Below, in pieces: positions 52,011 to 62,360 of a stretch of DNA of 64,000 nt. Position numbers and translations under genes: made by a program. Within the stretch, counting starts at the first letter, position 1. Every line of letters begins with the position of its first letter. The DNA lies in assembly GCF_020184175.1 (NCBI RefSeq), contig NC_065532.1, positions 15,500,001 through 15,564,000 of the forward strand. Direction: 5' to 3'. The DNA is from Aphis gossypii. Taxonomy: Eukaryota; Arthropoda; Insecta; Hemiptera; Aphididae. A model generated the notes under the pieces. It did no database searches. It saw only the letters and a list, made by a program, of their open reading frames with translations, and had not been told where the DNA came from.

Positions 52011-53479
52011 GTATTAATTATTATTGTTAGAATTTCATTGAAATGGAAGTTATTTTGTTTGCTGTGGATGGTACTTAGAAACTTGGTGAGCATGTTGAAG
52101 TTTTTTATGGGGGAATTTTTAATTTAGCCTGTTATGAAAGTTAAGAATTTTGCTGTATACATAAGTATATTATGTATAATTTTGATTTATTAGTATTAGA
52201 CACACTTAAAAATTTAAATTTTCGGAAAAATATAATAATTTATTATATTTTATTCCCAAAATTCAACATATATTTAAGTACCTACCTATAATAAATATAT
52301 ATATATATCATTAAACTTTTCGACTTTCGAGATGATGATATTAATTAATAAATAAAATATCATCCTGTATATCACGGATAGAAATATATATTAATTCATC
52401 AGAAAATTAAAATTAAAAATACTGTCTATGAAATTATACTATTCGTATTTAAAATAATTAAAACATTATACCTGCTGATTACTGATATACTAATAGCCTG
52501 ATCATTAATTATCCATCTAGATGTATTATGCTTTATGACTAATGGACTTGTACTATGGACTAGATAGGTGTCAATATATCATCATAGGCATCATCATTTT
52601 TATATATTTAATATATATATATATATAGGTATTACGCATTATGCGTGACTACTCATGTTTGGCCACATAATGTAATATTCTCATGTTCTTATGTAGGTAC
52701 CTTTAACTATTATCATACATTATTATATTCAGTCAAATTATTGCACAAATAGCAATACCTATAATTCCTATATTATAATTTAATGTATGTGTGTTGTTAG
52801 TATGTATTAATAACATTTATATTAATAATTAATATACGAATAAGAAAGTAGGTTACGAACATTGACTGATAGGGCAAAATTATTTTTTAATCATTTTTTA
52901 CTTGTAAATAAAAATTTTATCATGTTTTACACATAGAATAATTACTCTATGATTAACACATCAAATAAAAGCATTTTAAACTTAAAATTACAAATGTCTA
53001 TAAGTAGCACAAAATATTTTAAAACTTTATCGTGTCTAGAAAATGTTTATGTAAATAATTTTCTAGGATTTTAAATCTTCCTTATCGAATTACAAAATAA
53101 AAAAAATAAAACAATTTTAATTTGGTTTTCTTTATTCTTGATTGTTAGTATTATTATTATTATATTTATACTCTTTCTTAAATTTTTATTAATTTAAAAA
53201 TAATTTAACTGTTCAATGCTCATATTATATTTGTGAATATTGAAATGACTGAACATACCATACAATCAGGTGCGTAAAAAAAATATCGGAAGAATGGTTC
53301 ACAAATAAAAATAAAACATTTCCAACTTAAACTTTACAATAACCTACAAGTTATCTGATCATGTCGAAAAAAAAATAATTTTTTGAAAGCATTTCGAGGA
53401 CAATGGTAGTTCCACACACACCTAGCAAACTGTAGAATAAGTGCCTGCATATACAACGCACCACACAGGTACCTTTACT

Positions 53480-53634
53480 CAGAGCCGTGCCGTTAAGATT
53501 AAGCGCCCGGGGTAAAATTAAAAATATTAGCCCCCTTATCTTCTAAAAAAATTTTTGGCGCCCCATTTAAAACAGTTTAAACCATGCACCCGGAGCAAAT
53601 TCCCCCTAGCCCCCCCCCCCACGGCACGGATCTG
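53480..53634. mobile_element. hAT-like miniature element (155 bp)
   Basis: Begins CAGAGCCGTGCCGT, and the reverse complement of its right end begins CAGATCCGTGCCGT. The flanks CCTTTACT (53472-53479) and CCTATACT (53635-53642) agree at seven of eight positions, as expected of an aged 8-bp hAT target duplication. The interior contains a run of about ten C and no coding frame. Confidence 0.82.
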
Positions 53635-55174
53635 CCTATACTTACCTAAGCGCCAAGCGGTCCCCAACTTTTTTGAGACTATTATCCATAAAGTGGATTA
53701 GATATTAGCAAATTCCAAATATTTCCTCTCCTCCAAAAAAAAATGTTAAAAAAGCAAAAAAAGAAGTAATAAACTGTCCTACATCTTTATCCCGTTATAC
53801 TCCTTGGGGAGTAATTACCTTCATGTTATGGAACCGTTGCTATACTCGGTTCAAAAAATAAGAATCCATCTCGGCGGCACTACACAGCAGGCATAGGGAC
53901 GATGATAGACTAGTTGGAGATGAAGGACGAGCATTTGCTGACCAGTGACCACCACCTATCACCCAACTAAGGTCGCTTCTAATTTTGCACCGAGTTAAGA
54001 TACAGAAAGTATAAATATGGTTTATAAATTATCAAATATACCGCATATAAAGATAAAATTATGTCATATCAATGTTCAATTTTGTGAAAATCAATTGATT
54101 AATAGGTTCAATAATTAGGCGTTACGACTTAACGGCTACGGTAGGTACTCACTTAAAAATTTAAAAGCTTAAAATAATAATTAATATTTTGAACTATTAC
54201 TTAATTACCAATTTGTTTTCAGAGGATGACAGGCGTCATCACACTATTTGTTTATTAGATAAATAAAATGTATTCAAAATATGTATGTAGATCATCTGAT
54301 TATGTAATTTTTAAGATTCTTTAATATAGTTTATATAGGTACATATTTCACAGTCACTATCTTAGTGTTATAATTTATAACTCTTCAACCAATACCTATA
54401 AAACAAATGTAAATAATTAGATTAGTAATAGTGGCATGTTAGCACTTAGCATTTAAAACTTACTATAAATATTGGGAATTACATTTTTATTTTTAAGGTG
54501 ATCATTTTTTGTAATATGTGATATTTTGAAGTAGGTACCTACAATTATCATTCGTACAGTCGTACAGATAATCATACACGTTGAGACTTGAAGGTTACAA
54601 GCAGGTTCTTAGGTGTAATTATGTAATTAGTTTAGTTTTCATATTAATCTGTGGTGTGGGTAAATCATACATACTGACCACGGATTCAATATGCATCTTA
54701 ATTCATAACACAGACGCATGCACGTAAAATACAATATATAGTTTCAATAGTTCGATGTCAGTCAATATAGGAAGTAGGAAGTACATACACGATTGCCGAA
54801 TGGTCCGAATCAAAAATCGTTTGAGTGCAAACCTATTTATATTATATAATACGTAGACGTAAAGTTTACACTTCGATACATAACACGATTTAAATATTCA
54901 TTTTATCTATATTATGCTGGACTTTTCTTCACTACAAATATATTAATCTAATGTTCTAATTTAAACTACGATACCTATACACTATGATATTACTCATCAT
55001 AGAGCAATAATCAAATTATCTATAAATATATTGTGTATATATGCGATAAATATTTCATAAATATAAATAACATATTAATATGATTAAAGACTGAGAAAAT
55101 CTGTGTATCCATTAGTGTCGAGCCGTCGAAGGTGAATAAAAAAGAGAAGCACAGCGGACGAGAAGAACAAAACG

Positions 55175-56926
55175 ATGAAGTCCGTTTCGTTCGCCGCCGT
55201 CGTCTTTTGCGTCTTGGCGCAACAAATCCGGTCGTCGGAAATCCTGGTCATATTCCCGACCACCGCTCAGAGTCATTACCGCGTCGTCCGACCGCTAATC
55301 CACGGTTTGCTGGACCGCGGACACAGAGTACTGGCGATCACGAATTTCCCGGACACCGCGGTAAGGGCCAATCTATCGCATATCGACATTTCCGGTTTGA
55401 AACCGCACTCGAAATTCACGACCGGCCGCCTCGGTCTGGCGAAGATGATGTCACACATAACGGGAAACGCCAACGCGTACGCGACCGTTCTCGGGCACCC
55501 GCCGGTCGTGGAACTCCTGCGGTCCGGTCGGAAATTCGACTTGGTGATCGCCGAATTCTTCACGTCCACGCCGATATTCGCACCGATCGCCGCGGTCGTG
55601 GACGCGCCGATCGTTGGCTTTTGTCCGATGATACAATTTCCGTGGATAAACGATCTGATGGGAATGGACACGGTCGCGTCTTACATGCCCACTCTGATCA
55701 GCGATTCCGGAGACCGCATGTCGTTTGTCCAGCGAGTCGGTAACGCCGTCAAATCGGCAATCATAAACGTAGGGTTTAATCGGTTGAACTCGCGCGCGAT
55801 TCGGGACGTCGTCGAACGCCATTACGACGGCTTACGAACGGAATCGGCAGTAGAAGCGATGGCCAATTTAACCATGATTATGACGAACAACTATCGTAGC
55901 GTGTTTTTACCCTATCCCTCGCTGCCGGGAATCGTCGAGGTCGGCGGTATCCACGTGGTCGACGAAAAGCCCGTCTCGCAAGTAATTTTTAAACCGTTAA
56001 AAAACGTATTATATATTTAACTATTAAATTCAATGACGGATTCAAATGTTTGACTATATAACGAGCAGGACTTGAACGATTTTATAAACGACGCGGATCA
56101 CGGAGTGATTTTATTCAGTTTGGGCTCTGTCGTGTCGGAATCGTCGATGGGCACCGACAAACTGTACAACATACTCGACGCATTTTCGAGACTTAAACAA
56201 CGAGTAATCATGAAGTTTGATGACGAAAAACACAAAAAAGAAATACCGACGAATGTAAAAGTGGTCAAATGGTTTCCACAACGAGATCTTCTAGGTTGAT
56301 AGACCAAGACGATAAATAATTTAAATAATGTGTGTTTTTAAAATAACTGAAATAATTTTTAAAACGTTTTATAGCGCATCCAAAGGTATTATTATTTATA
56401 ACACATGCTGGTATTATGAGCGTAATCGAGACGATACACTGCGGAAAACCAATAGTAGCCATACCGATGTTTGGCGATCAAATTGTCAATACCCATTTGT
56501 TGGTCGAAAAACAAGTGGCTGTCACTATAAAATACGCACATTTGAAGAGTGATCAACTTTTCGACGCTATCAATGAAGCATTGACCGAAAAATATTTGTA
56601 TAGAAATCTAATATAATAATAATATCAAATAATAAATTTTCAATTAACGAAATTTTATGTTTGATTTCACTTATTTCAGAATTAATATGAAAAAATTGCA
56701 ACAGCTGTATAATGATCGACCGCATTCTCCTCTCGAAACAGCAGTATACTGGACTGAGTATGTAATTAGAAATAAGAACGAGTCAAAAGAACTGTTAAAA
56801 AGCGAAAGGATTCACTTAAATTTGTATCAAACGTATTTAATCGATATATTTACTGCTTTTCTACTCCCACCTATTATAGCGATATACATAATACTATGGA
56901 CAATGAAACGTCTAAGAAAGAATTGA
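55175..56926 (+). CDS. UDP-glycosyltransferase (UGT family)
   Basis: Transfers a sugar from a UDP-sugar to small lipophilic molecules in the ER (detoxification, pigment and hormone conjugation). Exons 55175-55981, 56069-56294, 56375-56597 and 56680-56926 close to 1503 nt, 500 aa, normal for insect UGTs. Seen: a signal peptide (about 1-21), the catalytic-base His34 in the SHYRVVRPLIHGL block, FSLGSVVSES, WFPQRDLL, then the UGT signature beginning FITHAG at about 352 with GKPIVAIPMFGDQ, and a C-terminal block NDRPHSPLETAVYWTEYV. One membrane span (about 470-492) is followed by the short basic cytosolic tail KRLRKN. The usual HGG of the signature is HAG. Exon 1 is GC-rich and later exons are AT-rich. 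The exon 3 donor is the weak GTATAG at 56598. The subfamily is not assigned. Confidence 0.93.
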
Positions 56927-58248
56927 GTGGATTATCACACGGGGTGCGTTGTTCTTTTTTTTATGTATAATTATAATATTATTTTCATGCCTATTCTAGT
57001 CTATTTAATTTAAGTAAAAAATCCTGTTGCAGCTCTAAACCGCTATAGAATATTATGTTAATTTAAAAAAACTACTCATCACACATAAAATACAGAATCT
57101 TTATTTTGTTACCTACTTTGTTATGTTTGAACAGTTTTGGATTTATATCTATTTTGTGTTAAAACTACCTTTATACAATTGTATTTGTCTTAGTGTTTGG
57201 AAACAAAGAAAGAAAAACTTCGAAACTAATGTACCTACATATTATGCATGTATTAAACTATATTTTATCTAAAAATATCTCATTTTACCTATACTAAATT
57301 ATGAGTAAACAAATTTGTATTATTCTATATTTCTACTATATATTATTAGTTTATGCTGAGTAGGATAGAATATTATGATTATATAGTTTGAAAACCTACT
57401 AAATATTTTTAAAATTATAGAAATATTTAGAAAATAACAGTATTCATTTTGGTCTATTCCATACAATGTTTTTTTTATAAAAAAAACCCACATCATTGTA
57501 AAATAACCAACAATGATTCAGTTCAGAATCTAAAAGTACAAAGACTGTTAAATTTTACCAAACAAATTACAATTAGAAACCGATAATACTTTTTTTTATA
57601 TATATTTATTCAATATTTTGTACAAAATAATAAATAACAATAAAAATAAAAAATAGGATTCTTCCACGCATGAAACAATATTATTACAATTTTTTTTTAA
57701 TAAAATCCTAATTATTATGAACTGTATTTATGTATAAAATATTATGATACTTAGTACATATTAAATATACTAATTTACAGGCCTAGATAAAATATTCTAA
57801 ACTCGAGAACAAATATTATATCGTTATTAGTTAATTTACATACATATATATTTATATATGTATATATAAATAATATTGCTTACATTTTATTGTTTAAGCT
57901 AATATGTATACTGATAAATGATAATGATCGGGAATCAATTTACAAATATACACATCAAAAGGATAGTTAGGCAGTTTTAGCATATTATGACAATTTTGTT
58001 CAGTACATATTACAAATTATATTTATAATATTTAAACAGTTGTGAATAATTCAGTATTTTATTAGGCCAGTCCTCTCAGCGCAGTTATTATTAAAATGGA
58101 CATCTTAGTTTAAATAATGATGTTCATTTTTATATATATTTAACAAGTAATGTACTCAATTTGTACGTTCGGAATTTCTTTTAGTCCTAAGCTTCCTTAA
58201 AAAAATTATAATGATATTTAAAGTATAATATTGTGTTATACTTTGGTA
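56927..58248. other. Intergenic region between convergent UGT and ARF6
   Basis: AT-rich 3' flanks of both genes, without coding signal. A (TA)-rich tract lies at about 57840-57870. Several TTTATT words on the + strand (for example near 57605) may be poly(A) signals of ARF6. Confidence 0.45.
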
Positions 58249-59696
58249 TCATTGTTTAAAGTTTGATGTGAGCCAAGCAAGGCCTTCATGTAATCCATCT
58301 CCTGTGGTAGCACACGATGGTTGAACATACCAATTTCTATCCCGTATTCTTGTTAGTCCAAGTTTTTCTTGTATTTCATGTGGTTTCATTGCTAAAAAAT
58401 AAAAAATATTAAATAAGGGCAAATTGAAAATTGAAAAAGTATTAAAATACAAACCATTAGTCAAGTCTTGTTTGTTGGCAAATATTAAAATGATTGCATC
58501 CCTCATCTCTCTGTCATTTATTATTCGATGTAGTTCTTGCTTAGCTTCATCTATACGATCACGATCTGCACAATCCACTACAAAGATCAAACCTTGTGTG
58601 CCTGTGTAGTAGTGTCGCCATAGTGGACGTATTTTGTCTTGACCTCCAACGTCCTGTGAAAAATTAATTTGGAAATGTATTACCTATTTGTATTTATATA
58701 CAACTAATAACATGATAACTTACCCAAACATTAATTTTGACGTTTTTATAAATAACTGTTTCTACATTAAAGCCAACTGTTGGTATTGTAGTTACAGATT
58801 GACCCAATTTCAATTTGTACAAGATAGCTAATATACTTTTAATAGGAAAAATTTATATTTTTGTGTTTTTTAAATCCATAAATAAGATGAATATTAAACT
58901 TTCTTAAATTAAGATCTACAGAATGATAATAATCAAAAAATCTTTCTAAATCAAATCATTAGTTCTCCAAAGAAATTCAAGCTTTGACTCACAGTCTTAC
59001 AACAAAACCTTTAGACTGAATAATATAATGGAGTCTTTATTCTTCTGAAGTTCTGGTATCTATTAATAGTGATTTAACAATTGACTAATATTTTATTGAT
59101 AAATAATGTTTAAATAAAGAGTTATTTCAATTTAAATTAAATTAAAATTCTGTCAAGTACTATGATTAGCTCATGCATTTTAATTGCTATTACATTATAT
59201 TTATATTCATATTCAGTTACATTCAAATACAAATAAAATAGTATAATACATAATTCAACAGGAATTGTAGATTAAGAATTACGGTAGGTACGTGTTTAAA
59301 CATCTTAAATATGGATAAATGTAAAAAAATAATGAGTCTGTTAACATAATTAAGTAATTTCTAACATAAAATTACAATGAATTATCTAAATTAGCTATGA
59401 AGAATTTCTTAAGGTATAGTGTTTAAAATTAGAAAAAAAAATAGATTATGTTTTTAACATAGTTCCACTTTGACAAATATCTAATAAATAAAAACTATAT
59501 TAATTATTAGGTATTAAAATTGTTGTTTTTATTACAAGTCAATATTATCTGACTTGAATTTTAAATTATTATTAATAAAAAAATATCAATTATCAATTTT
59601 ATATAAAAGGATACTTGTTTTTCCAGCTGCATCCAAACCAAGCATAAGTATTCTCATCTCTTTATTACCAAAAATTTTGGAAAGCAGCTTTCCCAT
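58249..59696 (-). CDS. ARF6: ADP-ribosylation factor 6 (small GTPase)
   Basis: GTPase that controls endocytic recycling and cortical actin at the plasma membrane. Exons on the - strand, 59615-59696, 58724-58827, 58455-58653 and 58249-58391, close to 528 nt, 175 aa, exactly the family length. Seen: Gly2 for myristoylation (MGKLLSKIFGNKEMR), GLDAAGKT (P-loop), TIPTVGFNVE (switch 1), WDVGGQDKIRPLWRHYY (switch 2), NKQD and SCAT. The ARF6-type ELHRIINDREMRDA block and the C-terminus LTSNFKQ separate it from ARF1. TN replaces the usual PD after NKQDL. An acceptor TTTTCAG just upstream of the ATG shows an intron in the 5' UTR, and the first exon may lie in the GC-rich block at 61340-62360. The gene is probably broadly expressed and is very conserved. 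Confidence 0.96.
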
Positions 59697-61339
59697 AGTG
59701 ATTGATTATCTGAAAATTCAAAAATAATACTTTAACAACTATAAATTTAATTATTTATAATTAAACTAATGAATAAAAAGTGTAAATACCTAACCCATAT
59801 TTTAATATGTAATTGATATTAATATCAGGCGTGGTTCCTAAGTTGGGGCATTGAGGTCATTGAATAAATTAAGGTTTAAATATTAAAATTGTAAATTTTT
59901 TTTTTATAATTGCTTTATCTGGTATTTATTTCAATAGTCCATAAGAGAAAATACCCATAGATCGCCTTTGCAAAAGAAATTTTTCTTAAATACATTAAAA
60001 TGTAACTATGAAATATATTATGGAAATACTATGGAATATGTTTCTCAAGACAACAAAACGAAGGGTTATGTAATGCTCACACAGTTACACATCATATTAT
60101 CAATATTACTATTGAAATAAAGGGCAGTTAACATAAAAGATATCTTAATGCATTGATATTGAACTTATGAATGGTATAAGTTTGCCAGCACAACTGATAT
60201 CATTGTTAATCACAAGATCATAAATTACACATTTTATTGTTTTAGAATTTAAAACAGGCCGTATACAATAGTCACACTGGCTGTCAGTTATAGACTATTA
60301 CCTTAGAAGCTTCTGCACAAGTGAATACCTTCATTTCTGTACCTGGTATGTTGACTAAAAAATGTATGTTTAATAAAGACTAATGATAGAAATATTTTGA
60401 TATCAACCCTAACAGCATTCTATAAAATCTAACAGCATTTAATATTTTAAAGCACAGGAAGTTACATCAGCAGTGAGTCTAACACTGCATAATAACTACA
60501 TAACTTACAACATAAAAATAGATATTTATTAAAAGAAAAGTATATTTCAAGCTGAATTATTTGCTTATTTTAAACAAATTTGTTATAAGTTATAAGTAAA
60601 CAATTGTAGTGATTTATCAACTCTTATTTGTATAGATAGGTAAATCAACTCAATTTCGTTTATACCTATATTTTCCTAATAATGTACATTGATCTATTGC
60701 TATCAATATAGGTATATAATTTAACTAGTCCTAAAGACCAACAGGCAAGTATATATAATCCTCAGAACTAGGCGTTTAAAATAAATTTAAATAAATAATA
60801 TATTTGTAATAATGCAAAAACAATAAAAACTATATGAACAGAGAAGGTATAAAGACATAGAGGTTAAATTTGTATGGCTCTAAATTCTATTGAGTTTTGT
60901 TAATTGGTTGTAAAAACAGTAAACATTACACATTTGTTGAGCAAAAAAACATAAATTTCCCTAATAGGTGTAACATATATATTTAATAGTTCTGTAAAAA
61001 TGTGTTTTTCACTGCAATCTTAGTTTTTATTAGTGACTTACCTATTAAATTGTGATTGATATTAAAACAAGTTGGACATAACACGCAACAGTATTTTCAT
61101 AATAGGTAATATAACATTTACAAACAAACATGATAATATACAGCCTTGAACAATCACCAATGTTTATAGGGCATTCAAATCGTTGTGAAATGCGTCGCAC
61201 ATACCAAAACACATTTCATTAACAAGGGGTGGAACGATTTAAACAATTTGATATGAATAACGGTGAGCAACTAGTGGTTAAAAACAGTCAAAAAGTTAAA
61301 GTCAAACGTCAAGCACCCAATAGGCTTATTATAAGTGTT
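59697..61339. other. Probable 5' UTR intron or 5' flank of ARF6
   Basis: AT-rich without coding signal. Because ARF6 has an acceptor just before its start codon, this stretch is probably its first intron (inference). No donor could be fixed with confidence. Confidence 0.4.
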
Positions 61340-62360
61340 GTAATATCGTCCACCGTACAGTGAACAGTAATGTCATGACGTGCACAGTCACACAGACACA
61401 GCGTTTTACGTACCAGTGAACATTTACAACGGACCGGTAACAGAGGGCAGCGAATGTTGTTTAGGCCAAACGTTGAAGTGCAGACTCAACTACTGTAGCA
61501 TTACGGTTTTCGGTCATCTCGATCGACGTCACCACATCAATGGGACGACAGTTGAACAGTTTGATTTTACAGCGATCGCGCCACGTTCGCGAGTGATTTC
61601 AATTCCTCTCAGACGATGGACATCCGTGTCGTCGGTATCAACCGCCAAGTGGACGACGCGATATTCTATCGGGCGCGATAACGGAATCGACGGGTTCGGG
61701 ACGAAAACGTCGGTCGGCGTCCGGCAACAATAAACCGTCGTGGTCAGCGTCTCGGCGGCGGCGGAAAACTAATAAAAATTTAATAACAAAAAAAAAAAAA
61801 AAAAAAGTCGGTAACGGGAAGAACGAAAACACTCTGTGCTCGACGTCGGGTGACAAAAATTTGAAAAACGGAACGCGTTCGATTTTACGACGTTTTATCG
61901 CAGTCTTCTCTTCTTTTACGTCTTCGATATTTTTATCCCGTTTTCGGTTTGATTTTTTTCTTTTCGTTTTTTTTTTTTTTTTCTATCACTATTCACTGTG
62001 AACACAGTGAATAATCGTGATATTGTATTTTGTGTGTTACCAGAGCGAAAGACTGCTGCTGCTGCGGCGGCGGCGGATGTTCGGCGGTGCCCGCGGGAGT
62101 GGGGCGTGCAACGGTAGGACCGGCGCGGAGGGGGGCGTATTCGAGCGATAACGAACAAAAACGAACGCTGCGATGAACGTATAGGCACGTCGCCGTCCCC
62201 GTCGTCGTCGTCACCGTCACCGTCACCGCCGCCGCTGCCGCCGTGTCCCGCGAGTCGCAACGGCCGCTCCGACGTTAGGACACCGACCGTAGATAATGGA
62301 ACGAAAATAATACGACTATCGTCTGATACGCGCGCTCTGTCTCTCTCTCTCCGCATGCGA
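61340..62360. promoter_or_regulatory. CpG- and GC-rich promoter-like block
   Basis: In contrast to the rest of the window this kilobase is GC-rich and full of CpG. It contains GCGGCGGCGG, GTCGTCGTC and ACCGTCACCGTC triplet runs, a CT repeat (62336-62350), homopolymer A and T runs and a 24-base palindrome at 61990-62013. Open frames through it are low-complexity (poly-Ala, Gly/Asp) and do not look like proteins. It is best explained as promoter plus non-coding first exon, most likely of ARF6 on the - strand. A gene running to the right is an alternative. Confidence 0.55.
61990..62013. repeat. Perfect 11-bp inverted repeat inside the GC-rich block
   Basis: TATTCACTGTG, two bases (AA), then CACAGTGAATA. 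It could be a dimeric transcription-factor site or an RNA hairpin in a 5' UTR. There is no evidence for a specific factor. Confidence 0.7.

Larger units (their letters stand above)
50598..55174. other. Transposon-rich intergenic region between Aquarius and the UGT
   Basis: The left end holds the Aquarius 3' UTR. A dead retrotransposon end (about 51590-52010) and a small hAT-type element (53480-53634) are listed separately. Bases 53640-53990 are GC-richer and look like another old repeat without recognisable ends. The stretch 54640-55174 should include the UGT promoter. No other exon chain was seen. Confidence 0.45.

Noticed and set aside
55132..55743. Long Arg-rich frame overlapping UGT exon 1, and two further frames on the opposite strand
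   Set aside because: They are by-products of the GC-rich codon use of the UGT exon. The UGT frame has a signal peptide, family motifs and correct splicing, and the others have none.
61916..62356. 146-aa frame rich in Ala, Gly, Asp and Lys on the - strand
   Set aside because: Low-complexity translation of triplet runs in a CpG-rich promoter-like block, without domain features.
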